Part shown: one piece after another, positions 33,572-41,806 of the stretch
Layout of the letters: the number at the start of each line of letters is the position of its first letter
Position numbering within the stretch: position 1 is the first letter of the stretch
Origin: Taklimakanibacter albus
GTDB lineage: Bacteria; Pseudomonadota; Alphaproteobacteria; Rhizobiales; Aestuariivirgaceae
DNA: 64,000 nt
Direction of reading: 5' to 3'
NCBI RefSeq assembly: GCF_016595235.1
Contig: NZ_JAENHL010000004.1
Coordinates: 586,343 to 650,342 of the forward strand
Translations under genes and position numbers: made by a program
Notes under the pieces: generated by a model
The model's database searches: none
What the model saw: the letters and a program-made list of their open reading frames with translations, nothing else
What the model was told of the DNA's origin: nothing

Positions 33572-34819
33572 TCACCCCAGTCCGATGATGTCGATTTTGG
33601 TCAGCCGGTTGAAGGTCCAGTAAAGCGCCAGGATCGCGGTCAGCAGGATTGCGCCCAAAGCGGCGGCAAGGCCCCAGTTGAGCGACTTCTGGATATGATA
33701 GGCAATCATGTTGGAGATGAGCGTGCCGGACTCGCCCCCGACCAGGGCCGGTGTAATGTAGTAGCCGACTGCCAGGATGAACACGAGCAGGCAGCCCGCC
33801 GCCACGCCGGCAAAGGTCTGCGGCACATAGACCTTGGTGAAGGCCACGAACTGATTGGCGCCCAGGGACCGCGCGGCTTTCATATAGACGGGAGAAACCG
33901 TCTTCATCACCGAATAGAGCGGCAGGATCATGAAAGGCAGCAGGATATGCGTCATCGCCAGGATCGTCCCGGTCCTGTTGAAGATGAGCTCGGCTCGCGT
34001 CTCGTCCGTCAGCACATGGCTCCAGACCAGCAGCGAGTTGACCACCCCCTGCTTCTGCAGAAGCACGATCCACGCCGTCGTCCGCACCAGCAGCGACGTC
34101 CAGAACGGCAGCAGGACGAAAATCATCAGGATATTGGATATTCGCAAGGGCAGATTGGCCAGGAGATGAGCCACCGGATAGCCGAGGATGAGACAGCACA
34201 AGGTGACCACCCCGCTGATCAGCAGCGTGCGCAGGAAAAGCGAGCGATAGATCTGCCGGTCTTCCGGCTGGCTCACGATGCTGCCCGCTTCGTCCACTTT
34301 CATGTCCACGGCCGCCAGGTAGAAGCGCGGCGTCACCGGGCTCGACAGCCGCTTGATCGCCTGCCATATCCTCGCATCGTTCCACATCGGGTCGAGTGTG
34401 ACCATCGCCTCCCGATAGGGTGCCGTCAGTTTTCCGGCATTGCGCGCGGTCTTGAGCACGAGGCTGCGGGCGCCCGACATCTCGACATTGAGCGCGGCGG
34501 CCACCGGCCCTGCCTCATTGCGCTGCTGCAGCGCCAGCATGTCGCGCGCGACCCCTGCCCACACCGTTTCAGGCGGTGTCCCGCTTCCCGGCCACTCTGC
34601 GATCGCGGCCACCGTCGCCGGCATGGCACGCGCGAAATCGGGGCTGTAGACGCTGCGCAGGAGCATGCCGCCGATCGGATAGATGAACATGAAGAGAATG
34701 AAGAGCAGGAGCGGTGCCACCAGCACAAAGGCTTGCAGCTTCCGGCGCCGCAACGATCTGGTCAGCTCGCGTTTGATCGAGCGACTGTCGTCCGGCGAGG
34801 TAATGGCTGTCACCGTCAT
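33572..34819 (-). CDS. Spermidine/putrescine-type ABC permease (PotB) with long periplasmic insert
   Basis: This 415-residue permease is about 130 residues longer than E. coli PotB. After helix 1 (FVLVAPLLLFILFMFIYPIG) an approximately 150-residue hydrophilic segment (about 52-200) precedes the remaining helices. Such inserts are seen in rhizobial PotB-like permeases and probably form a periplasmic domain near the binding protein. The EAA loop reads MKAARSLGANQFVAFTKVYV. It sits between the ATPase and PotC-like genes. Confidence 0.88.
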   Translation of the reverse strand: MTVTAITSPDDSRSIKRELTRSLRRRKLQAFVLVAPLLLFILFMFIYPIGGMLLRSVYSPDFARAMPATVAAIAEWPGSGTPPETVWAGVARDMLALQQRNEAGPVAAALNVEMSGARSLVLKTARNAGKLTAPYREAMVTLDPMWNDARIWQAIKRLSSPVTPRFYLAAVDMKVDEAGSIVSQPEDRQIYRSLFLRTLLISGVVTLCCLILGYPVAHLLANLPLRISNILMIFVLLPFWTSLLVRTTAWIVLLQKQGVVNSLLVWSHVLTDETRAELIFNRTGTILAMTHILLPFMILPLYSVMKTVSPVYMKAARSLGANQFVAFTKVYVPQTFAGVAAGCLLVFILAVGYYITPALVGGESGTLISNMIAYHIQKSLNWGLAAALGAILLTAILALYWTFNRLTKIDIIGLG

Positions 34820-34825
34820 GGCCGG

Positions 34826-35920
34826 CTAGACCGGGAGCGCGCGGCAATCCTGCGCGCTCCAGCCGAATGTCAGCATTCCGCCCTTGGTGAGGCCGTGATG
34901 GGGCTCCTTGTTTGCGGCCTTGATCAGAAAACGCACCTGGTTTGCCGTCCTGACGAATATCCGCATGTGATCGCCAAGATAGACGATCTCCTCGATGACA
35001 CCCTTGAGGCGTGACGAAGTCCCCGCACCTGCATCCGGATCGAGCCGAAGGCGTTCCGGTCTCACCGACAGCATCACCTTCTGGCCCGGCATGAGCTCGT
35101 CCGTCGCCACCGCAATGACTTTAGCTCCGCCCTCCAGCACGACGGAGCAAAGATGATCGCTCCTGAGCGTGTCGACCTCGGCCGCCATCAGATTATTGTC
35201 GCCGACGAAGTTCGCCACGAAGGACGTCCGGGGCTTCTCATAGAGCTCGGTCGGCGACGCCAGTTGCTGGATCTTGCCCTGGTCGAAGACGGCGATCCGG
35301 TCCGACATGGTCAGGGCCTCCGCCTGGTCATGCGTGACATAGACGATGGTGACCCCGAGCCGCTGATGCAGCTCCCGGATCTCGTATTGCATGCCCTCGC
35401 GCAGTTGCTTGTCGAGCGCCCCCAAGGGTTCGTCCATCAGGACGAGCTCCGGTTCGAAGATGAGCGCGCGCGCCACGGCGATCCGCTGCTGCTGCCCGCC
35501 CGACAATTGCGCCGGACGGCGCGCCGCAAACCCGCCGAGCTTGACGAGGTCGAGGGCGCGTATCACGCGCGCTTCCACCTCCGCCTTGCCGAGCGCTCTG
35601 ACATTCAGCGGAAAAGCGAGATTCTCGGCGACCGTCATATGTGGAAAGAGAGCGTAATTCTGGAACACCATGCCGATACCGCGACGATGCGGCGCCAGGC
35701 GGTTGATCTCCTGTCCATTGAGCAGAATCTGGCCGCGGGTCGGCGTTTCGAACCCGGCCAGCATCATCAAGGTGGTTGTCTTGCCCGACCCGGAAGGCCC
35801 GAGCAGCGTCAGGAACTCGCCCCGCGCGATCTCCAGAGAGAGATCATCGACGATAAGGCGCTCCCCGTCATATGTTTTCCCGACATTCACGAAGTGGACA
35901 ATCGATCGTCCCTGCTCCAC
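34826..35920 (-). CDS. Spermidine/putrescine-type ABC ATPase (PotA)
   Basis: This is a 364-residue ATPase with Walker A GPSGSGKTT, signature [15 protein letters not shown], Walker B LVLMDEPLGALD, switch YVTHDQAEALTM and a C-terminal TOBE-type regulatory domain. The frame is open to 35995, but the GTG at 35920 has GGAGG upstream and gives a normal beginning (about 12 residues before IVHFVNVGKTY). It follows the PhzF-like gene by 34 bp. Confidence 0.9.
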   Translation of the reverse strand: MEQGRSIVHFVNVGKTYDGERLIVDDLSLEIARGEFLTLLGPSGSGKTTTLMMLAGFETPTRGQILLNGQEINRLAPHRRGIGMVFQNYALFPHMTVAENLAFPLNVRALGKAEVEARVIRALDLVKLGGFAARRPAQLSGGQQQRIAVARALIFEPELVLMDEPLGALDKQLREGMQYEIRELHQRLGVTIVYVTHDQAEALTMSDRIAVFDQGKIQQLASPTELYEKPRTSFVANFVGDNNLMAAEVDTLRSDHLCSVVLEGGAKVIAVATDELMPGQKVMLSVRPERLRLDPDAGAGTSSRLKGVIEEIVYLGDHMRIFVRTANQVRFLIKAANKEPHHGLTKGGMLTFGWSAQDCRALPV

Positions 35921-35954
35921 CTTCCTGCGCCTCCTCGGTCCATCTATCTCTTTG

Positions 35955-36761
35955 TCAGATGTGGATCGTCCCTTCCAGGAACGTCCGCGCCGCACCGCTC
36001 AGCAGTACCCTGTCCCGGTGGTATTCGCATTTGATCGTCCCGCCGCGCGGTGAAATCTGGCGCCCCACGGTACCCGAGCGCCCCAATCGCTCAGACCAGT
36101 AAGGCGCCAGACAGCAATGCGCCACACCCGACACCGGATCCTCATCGACGCCATTGGCCGGGGCGAAGAAGCGCGACACGAAATCGAAGCCGTCCCGGCT
36201 AGGCGCGGTCACGATGACGGCCGGAAGCGGGAGTTTGGCCAGCGCCGCAAAATCGGGCCGCAGCGCCGCGACATCCTCCGATCGCTCGAAGACCGCGAGA
36301 TAATGCTTCGCCGCCAGAAGCGCTGCGGGTTTCGCTCCCAATGCCTCGGTGAGACCAGCCGGTGACGGTACATCTTTGGGAATGAGAGCCGGCATGTCGA
36401 GCTCCAGGGCATCGCCCCGCGCAGCGACCGTCATGACGGCACCGGATGAAATGAAATTGATCTTGTCGGGGCGCGGTTTCAGGCTTTCCACCAGATGGAA
36501 GCCCGCCGCCAGGGTCGCATGCCCGATCATGTCCACTTCCTTGATGGGAGTGAACCATCGGATCTCGAAATTCGCCTCCCCGTGACGGCCTTCCGCTGCG
36601 CGGGCCGGCACCGTGAACACCGTTTCCGACAGATTGATCTCGCCGGCGATCGCTTGCATGGTGGTCACATCGAGCCACGTCTCCAGCGGGACGACGGCCG
36701 CCGGATTGCCGGTCATGGGCCCTGTGGCGAAGGCGTCGATGATATAGATCGGCAACTTCAT
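35955..36761 (-). CDS. PhzF-family isomerase/epimerase
   Basis: This 268-residue protein of the PhzF/diaminopimelate-epimerase fold has DAFATGPMTGNPAAVV, the conserved INLSETVF with catalytic E46, and the C-terminal DEDPVSGVAHCCLAPYW. The family catalyses acid-base isomerisations or epimerisation without cofactor. The start ATG at 36761 follows GAGGAGGAGG; the longer frame is rejected. It lies 16 bp from the amidase gene in the operon, so it may rearrange a ring-opened or deaminated product. The substrate is unknown. Confidence 0.88.
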   Translation of the reverse strand: MKLPIYIIDAFATGPMTGNPAAVVPLETWLDVTTMQAIAGEINLSETVFTVPARAAEGRHGEANFEIRWFTPIKEVDMIGHATLAAGFHLVESLKPRPDKINFISSGAVMTVAARGDALELDMPALIPKDVPSPAGLTEALGAKPAALLAAKHYLAVFERSEDVAALRPDFAALAKLPLPAVIVTAPSRDGFDFVSRFFAPANGVDEDPVSGVAHCCLAPYWSERLGRSGTVGRQISPRGGTIKCEYHRDRVLLSGAARTFLEGTIHI

Positions 36762-36777
36762 TCCCGCCTCCTCCTCT

Positions 36778-37578
36778 TCACGCAAACCGCGCGAGACTTT
36801 GCGAATCCGCGAGATATTTGAGCTTCTCGCGTGCGGCGACAATATCTGCGGGCAGCAATCGCGCCGCATGCAGCCCTTCTTCACGGCCGGCCCTGACGCG
36901 GTCACGGCCGTCGGGGCCGATTATGCAGCTGCCGCCGTGATAGCAAAAATCGCCGTCACGGCCGGCATGATTGGCATAGGCGACGAAGACGCCATTCTCG
37001 AATGCCCGGGTGGGCACGATTTTTTCCGACACGACCGACCAGTTTTCGGAGAGAGCCGTGGGCGCGATCACCAGATGCGCGCCCCGCCGCGTGCAGGCAC
37101 GCACCAGTTCGGGAAACTCGATGTCATAACAAATGAGGACAGCCACACGCCAACCGCGAAGCGTGAAATCCGTCAGCTGGTCGCCGCAGGTGAACCAGGT
37201 ATTTTCATACTCCCCGGGCAGACGCAGCTTGCGATGATTGGCAACCACTTGGCCATCGCCGGCGATGACGCGAGCGGAATTGTAGAGCCGTCCCTCCTCT
37301 GCCTCCGGATAGCCATAGGCGATGGCGCAGTGATGGGCGGTCGCGATGTCGGCAACGCCCCGGGCGAAGTCGGCCGCCACTTCCGCCAGTTCCGGCAGGC
37401 GATGCCCCGCCCGATAGTCCGACTGGAAGAGCTCCGGGCAGACCACCAGATCCGTATGTGGCCCATGCGCGATCACATCGGCGAGCCTGTCGAGCTTTTC
37501 GGCGGGCGAAGCACCCGCCAGACCCGCCTGATAGACGGCCACCGTGATCGCTTCGCCGGGCATCGCCTGATCGCCCAT
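36778..37578 (-). CDS. Nitrilase-superfamily amidase (carbon-nitrogen hydrolase)
   Basis: This 266-residue carbon-nitrogen hydrolase has the Glu-Lys-Cys triad E49 (VVCPELFQSDY), K117 (NHRKLRLPGEY) and C150 (VLICYDIEFPE). Its length and motifs fit aliphatic amidases or N-carbamoyl amino acid amidohydrolases. The ATG shares its A with the M24 gene stop (TAATG), so the two are translationally coupled. It is the second catabolic enzyme of the operon and likely hydrolyses an amide or ureido intermediate. Confidence 0.9.
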   Translation of the reverse strand: MGDQAMPGEAITVAVYQAGLAGASPAEKLDRLADVIAHGPHTDLVVCPELFQSDYRAGHRLPELAEVAADFARGVADIATAHHCAIAYGYPEAEEGRLYNSARVIAGDGQVVANHRKLRLPGEYENTWFTCGDQLTDFTLRGWRVAVLICYDIEFPELVRACTRRGAHLVIAPTALSENWSVVSEKIVPTRAFENGVFVAYANHAGRDGDFCYHGGSCIIGPDGRDRVRAGREEGLHAARLLPADIVAAREKLKYLADSQSLARFA

Positions 37579-38729
37579 TACGCGTAGAGCACTTTTCTGG
37601 GATATTCGGTCAGATAGTCGAAGCCGGTTTCAGTGACGACAATCGAATCGCCGATCCTTCCGCCGCATTTTCCATCGACACTTATGCCGCCATCCACGGC
37701 GAAGGTCATGCCCGCCCGCAGGATCGTCTTGTCGCCGACCTTGAGCTCCGGCGCTTCGAGATAGGCGACGCCGATCGAGCGGCCTGTCCGATAGCTGGTC
37801 GAATAGCCGGCGGCCCCGTAGGCTTCATTGGCCGCCAAAGCGACGGCCTCGGCCGTAACCCCGGCGCGCACCGTCTTCAGCGCGGCCTGCTGGGCATCGA
37901 TGGCGGCCTGCTGCACCTTGATGGCTTCCGCGCTTGCCTCCTTCACGAAAAACATGCGGTCGAAGCCGAGCTTGTATTGCTTGAACTGCGCCATGTTGCA
38001 GAAGCAGAAATAGACCGGGTCGCCGCGCTTCAGTTTCTTGACGCTGGCCCGGCGATGCACCATCGACGTGTCCCGTCCCGACTGCATGATCTGCAGATTA
38101 TGGATCAGCGGCGACACGAAGGCTTCCCATCCCTTGTCGGTCAGGAAACCCGCCGCCTTGCGCGTTCCGGCATTCATGACGGCGAGGGCCGCTTCATATT
38201 CGGGCACGTCCTCCTGCAAGGCTTCATGCGCCGCCGACATCATGGCACCGGCAACCTGCCCGGCCTGTTTCATCACATCGATCTCGAGCGGTGACTTGAT
38301 CATCCGCATCTCGCCGAGGAGAGGTGCGACGTCGTGCAAGGCAACATCGGGAAGGTTGCGATCGAGCAGATTGCGCACGATGGCGGGAATGGCCTGGAGC
38401 TCGACCCAAATCCGGCGTGGCGCGGCGCCGATCGCCTCGAGCAATACGTTTTCCCAGCGGCGCGCTCCGGCGTCCTCCCAGGAACTGATGCGGGTGACCC
38501 ACGTCATCCTGGAAACCATTTCCGTTTCCATGAGCGGCGTGACCACGACCGGCTCCTCATCCGGCCGCACCAGGAGGAAGGTCGGACGGCCGAACTCGAT
38601 CGACAGATAACCCCAGAAGCCGGCCAGATAGGCGATCGATGCTTCGTCGGTGAACAAGGCGACCTCTATGCCCTGCTCACGCATGCGGTCCTGCAGGACG
38701 CGCGTTCTCTTTCGTGCTTCTTCAAGCAT
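37578..38729 (-). CDS. Creatinase-like M24-fold protein lacking the metal ligands
   Basis: This 383-residue M24 (pita-bread) protein reads close to bacterial creatinase: FGRPTFLLV, MRMIKSPLEIDVMKQAGQVA, VPEYEAAL and FQ/MQSGRDTSMVHRRA. The catalytic His of creatinase corresponds to H225. The five metal ligands of M24 peptidases are absent, as in creatinase: CFCNMAQFKQYKLGFDRMFF has only D257, and the SYRTGRSIG segment has Arg where the family has His. The two creatinase glutamates that grip the guanidino group correspond by position to D257 and D346. A guanidino- or amidine-type hydrolase is likely, but the substrate is uncertain. Xaa-Pro peptidase annotation would be misleading. Confidence 0.78.
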   Translation of the reverse strand: MLEEARKRTRVLQDRMREQGIEVALFTDEASIAYLAGFWGYLSIEFGRPTFLLVRPDEEPVVVTPLMETEMVSRMTWVTRISSWEDAGARRWENVLLEAIGAAPRRIWVELQAIPAIVRNLLDRNLPDVALHDVAPLLGEMRMIKSPLEIDVMKQAGQVAGAMMSAAHEALQEDVPEYEAALAVMNAGTRKAAGFLTDKGWEAFVSPLIHNLQIMQSGRDTSMVHRRASVKKLKRGDPVYFCFCNMAQFKQYKLGFDRMFFVKEASAEAIKVQQAAIDAQQAALKTVRAGVTAEAVALAANEAYGAAGYSTSYRTGRSIGVAYLEAPELKVGDKTILRAGMTFAVDGGISVDGKCGGRIGDSIVVTETGFDYLTEYPRKVLYA

Positions 38730-38767
38730 CGCTCAACACCTCTATGATTGTGGACGGAAGCGCCTGG

Positions 38768-39844
38768 CTAGCGGTTGAGCCAGACGTTGAATTTCTCGTT
38801 TATTTCGTCGCCATGATCGGCCCAGAACTGAACGTCGTTGGCAATCGCGGTGACGAAGTTCGACGGTTCGGTGGGGAGATAGGGCTTCATCGCGTCGCTC
38901 ACGACCGCGACGGCGGATTTCCGGGCCGGACCATAGGAGATAAGACCGGCTTGAACCGCCATCTGCTCAGGCTTCGACGCGAAGGAAATGAAACGCCGGG
39001 CTGCTTCCAGGTTCTTGGCGCCCTTCGGGATCGCCCAATATTCGCGGAACCAGATCTGATGATCCCAGATGATCTTGAACGGCTTCTTCTCGACGACCGC
39101 CGCCGTGTAGATCCGGCCATTGGCGGCCATGGTCATCGCCACTTCCTTGTCCGCCAGCAGCTGCGGCGCCTGCGCATGCGCGTCCCACCACAGGATATCC
39201 TTGCGGATCGTGTCGAGCTTGGCGAAGGCCCTGTCCAGTCCTTCGGGTGTCGCCAGGACCGAATAGACGTCCTTCGCCTCGACGCCATCGGCGATCAGCG
39301 CCCATTCCAGGAACGCCTGCGGTTTCTTGATCAGGCCGCGTTTGCCCGGGAAGCGCTTTGTGTCGAAGAAGTCGGCAGCCTTGCTGGGCTTCTCCGACGC
39401 AAACATCTCGTCATTATAGGCGATGACCGTCGACCAGATGATCGTGCCGATCCCGCAATCGGCGAGCGTGCCGTCAATGAAATCATCCTCGGGCTTCGAC
39501 CCGTCGATTCCCGGCGGCAGGTCTATGCCCGCCACCGGCTCGAACAGCCCGTCATCACAACCGCGCGACAGATCCTGCATTTCGACATCGACGACATCCC
39601 AGGTGACATTGCCGGTCGATACCTGCGCACGCAGCTCGCCCAGCCCGCCATTGTAGTCGACCATGTTGGTCTTGATGCCGCTCTCTTTTTGGAAGGGCTC
39701 GAGAAACGCCTTCTTCTGGCTGTCGGCATAGCTCCCGCCAAAGGACGTCACCGTCACAGCCCCGTCCGCCAATGCGGGCTGGGCGAAGAGACCCGACAGC
39801 GCCACGGCGCCGATCGCGATAAGACCTGGAATTTGCAAGCGCAT
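38768..39844 (-). CDS. Spermidine/putrescine-type ABC substrate-binding protein (PotD)
   Basis: This 358-residue protein has a signal peptide (IPGLIAIGAVALSGLFAQPALA) and PotD-family features: VTSFGGSYADSQKKAFLEPF, STGNVTWDVVDVEMQDL, WSTVIAYNDEMF and YWAIPKGAKNLEAARRFI. It is the first gene of the seven-gene operon, 135 bp from the divergent GntR gene. PotD-type proteins bind polyamines but also many other amines and opine-like compounds, so the ligand should be read with the creatinase-like enzyme downstream. Confidence 0.9.
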   Translation of the reverse strand: MRLQIPGLIAIGAVALSGLFAQPALADGAVTVTSFGGSYADSQKKAFLEPFQKESGIKTNMVDYNGGLGELRAQVSTGNVTWDVVDVEMQDLSRGCDDGLFEPVAGIDLPPGIDGSKPEDDFIDGTLADCGIGTIIWSTVIAYNDEMFASEKPSKAADFFDTKRFPGKRGLIKKPQAFLEWALIADGVEAKDVYSVLATPEGLDRAFAKLDTIRKDILWWDAHAQAPQLLADKEVAMTMAANGRIYTAAVVEKKPFKIIWDHQIWFREYWAIPKGAKNLEAARRFISFASKPEQMAVQAGLISYGPARKSAVAVVSDAMKPYLPTEPSNFVTAIANDVQFWADHGDEINEKFNVWLNR

Positions 39845-39979
39845 TTCGATTTCCTTCCCTGATGGCCGGCATATCGGCTCTTGTTAGCTATATACAGCTT
39901 ATAAAAATAGGAGCGGAAATCAACTTATTTCTTACGTATATCGTTAGAAAACATAACTTGTAGACACCAAGCTATATGC
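39845..39979. promoter_or_regulatory. Divergent promoter with candidate GntR operator
   Basis: This AT-rich region separates the PotD-like and GntR genes. CTTG-N7-CAAG at 39957-39971 is a perfect-arm palindrome of the size bound by FCD-type GntR regulators. AGCTATAT occurs at 39886-39893 and again at 39970-39977. AGCTATATACAGCT (39886-39899) is itself nearly palindromic. Operator assignment is inference. Confidence 0.45.
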
Positions 39980-40765
39980 ATGTCGGGTGCTTTTCGAGTA
40001 TCCAGGCATGAAGTAAGCCTAGATGAGAGCGTCAGGATTCGGCTCCGGCGCCCAACTGGACAGAAACGGGATGATGTCGACGTGAGCGATCTCGAGACTG
40101 AGGCTACGGCCCCGAAACGGGTCCAGGCGCACACTATTCATGAGCAGCTCAGGCTCAGGATCTGCCTGCTCGACTATCAGCCGGGCAGCATGCTGCGGGA
40201 GAACGACCTCGCGGCCGAATTCGGCGTCAGCCGGACGCCCATTCGCGAGGCGCTGCAGCGTCTCGCCATCGAAGGCCTGGTCGAGATCAGAAATGGCGTG
40301 GGCACCTTCGTCACCCTGCTGAGCCCGGCCGACCTCCATGACATGTATAGAGCCAGGATCGAAATATCCGCTCTCCTCGGCCGGATCGGCTTGCGCCCCT
40401 GCACGCCGGCCGATCTCGAGGAAGTCGACAGGCTGATCGTCCGCACCGAGCAGCTCAAACACTCATTCGGCATCCGTGAATACTGGGACATCAATCACCA
40501 GCTTCATTTCGTCGTCAGCGATCTCATCACCAACATCGCCTTCCGCGATGTCTGGGACAGTTTCTATTTCAAGAGCACCCGGGTCTGGTACGGCCTCGCT
40601 CAGACGATGACGGATGACGCGACCAATCTGCTCACCATGGAAATTTCGGATCTCCGCCTCGCCATGCAGGAGAACGATGCGGAAGCCATCGGCCTCATCA
40701 AGCGCAATTATATAAGCTACAGCTTCCAGCGCGTCCTGCGACAAGCAGCTGCGTCGAACAGCTAA
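39980..40765 (+). CDS. GntR-family (FCD) transcriptional regulator
   Basis: This regulator of up to 261 residues has a winged helix (LRENDLAAEFGVSRTPIREALQRLAIEGLVEI) and a C-terminal helical FCD effector domain (WDINHQLHFVVSDLI). The ATG at 39980 has no clear ribosome site. A GTG at 40082 preceded by GGGATGATG is an alternative that removes a 34-residue polar leader. It diverges from the PotD-creatinase-amidase operon and should control it in response to its substrate. Confidence 0.85.
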   Translation: MSGAFRVSRHEVSLDESVRIRLRRPTGQKRDDVDVSDLETEATAPKRVQAHTIHEQLRLRICLLDYQPGSMLRENDLAAEFGVSRTPIREALQRLAIEGLVEIRNGVGTFVTLLSPADLHDMYRARIEISALLGRIGLRPCTPADLEEVDRLIVRTEQLKHSFGIREYWDINHQLHFVVSDLITNIAFRDVWDSFYFKSTRVWYGLAQTMTDDATNLLTMEISDLRLAMQENDAEAIGLIKRNYISYSFQRVLRQAAASNS

Positions 40766-40819
40766 ATGCTGGCCTCATCCATCCACACGACATCTGTATG
40801 GCAAGCCCACTTGTCGGCA

Positions 40820-40845
40820 ATGCGGCCCCCTCTCGGGAGCCGCAT
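40820..40845. terminator. Inverted repeat between convergent genes, possible bidirectional terminator
   Basis: ATGCGGC (40820-40826) and GCCGCAT (40839-40845) pair across a 12-nt loop that can pair further internally (CC/GG). It lies between the ends of the GntR gene and the convergent alpha/beta hydrolase gene. No long T-tract follows, so terminator function is likely but unproven. Confidence 0.5.
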
Positions 40846-40863
40846 GTCCTCGTCGTCTTGAGA

Positions 40864-41688
40864 TCAGCCCTTGATGAAGCTCAACAGATCGGCATTGATC
40901 GTGGCGGCTTCGGTCGTCGGCATGCCATGCGGAAAGCCCTTATAGGTCTTGAGCGTGCCGTTCTTCAGAAGCTTGGCCGACAACGGCGCGGAGTCGGCAT
41001 AGGGCACGATCTGGTCGTCGTCGCCGTGCATCACCAGCACCGGCACGTTGATCTTCTTGAGGTCCTCGGTGAAGTCGGTCTGCGAGAAGGCGACGATGCC
41101 GTCATAATGCGCCTTGGCGCCGCCCATCATGCCCTGCCGCCACCAGTTCCAGATGACGCCCGGCTGCGGCTTGGCGCCCGGCCTGTTGTAACCGTAGAAG
41201 GGTCCGGCCGGCACGTCGTAATAGAACTGCGCGCGGTTGGTGGCGACCTGCTCCTGGAAGCCGTCGAACACTTCCTTGGGCAGCCCGCCCGGATTGCTGG
41301 CGGTCTTCACCATCAAAGGCGGCACCGCGGCGATGATCGCCGCCTTGGCGACACGCGCCTCGCCGTGACGGGCAATGTAATGCACCACTTCGCCGCCGCC
41401 GGTCGAATGGCCAACATGGATCGCTTCGTTGAGATCGAGATGGGCGGTGAGCGCGGCGAGATCGTCGGCATAATGGTCCATGTCATGACCATCGGCCACC
41501 TGGCTTGAGCGGCCATGGCCGCGCCGGTCATGGGCGATGACGCGGAAGCCCTTGTTGAGGAAGAACATCATCTGGGCATCCCAGTCATCGGCGGAGAGTG
41601 GCCAGCCGTGGCTGAACACGATGGGCTGTCCCTTGCCCCAGTCCTTGTAGAAGATTTCGACGCCATCCTTGGTCTTGACGGTCGGCAT
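40864..41688 (-). CDS. Alpha/beta hydrolase, cofactor-free haloperoxidase/arylesterase family
   Basis: This 274-residue alpha/beta hydrolase resembles non-heme chloroperoxidases. It opens with [17 protein letters not shown], then has [11 protein letters not shown], the nucleophile elbow [12 protein letters not shown] (Ser), [10 protein letters not shown] (Asp) and YKGFPHGM (His). It has no signal peptide. These enzymes hydrolyse esters and can form peracids. It diverges from a GlxA-type AraC regulator with a shared 116-bp region. Confidence 0.88.
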   Translation of the reverse strand: MPTVKTKDGVEIFYKDWGKGQPIVFSHGWPLSADDWDAQMMFFLNKGFRVIAHDRRGHGRSSQVADGHDMDHYADDLAALTAHLDLNEAIHVGHSTGGGEVVHYIARHGEARVAKAAIIAAVPPLMVKTASNPGGLPKEVFDGFQEQVATNRAQFYYDVPAGPFYGYNRPGAKPQPGVIWNWWRQGMMGGAKAHYDGIVAFSQTDFTEDLKKINVPVLVMHGDDDQIVPYADSAPLSAKLLKNGTLKTYKGFPHGMPTTEAATINADLLSFIKG

Positions 41689-41771
41689 TTGCGTGGTCCT
41701 TTCGTTGAATTTTGCGAGGCTAAGCGGTTTTGACGTGGCAAAGATAGCTAGACCGAGGCATCATACGGATT

Positions 41772-41806
41772 GGCAAAACTGACATTCTTCAGGGCAAAAC
41801 TGACAT
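41772..41806 (+). promoter_or_regulatory. Two perfect 14-bp direct repeats, AraC-type regulator sites
   Basis: GGCAAAACTGACAT occurs at 41772-41785 and 41793-41806, a 21-bp period (two helical turns), as AraC-family activators prefer. The second copy runs into the start codon at 41805. A weaker relative (GGCAAAGATAGC) begins at 41737. These are probably sites of the GlxA-type regulator itself, controlling its own gene and the divergent hydrolase. Confidence 0.75.

Noticed and set aside
33515-35014. 499-codon plus-strand open frame
   Set aside because: It lies antisense to the PotB- and PotC-like permease genes and the ATPase gene. Its product is low-complexity and rich in His, Arg and Gln, a shadow of GC-rich codon use.
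37578-38729. Annotation of the M24 protein as Xaa-Pro aminopeptidase
   Set aside because: The metal ligands required for peptidase activity are absent, while the creatinase-like segments and catalytic His are present.
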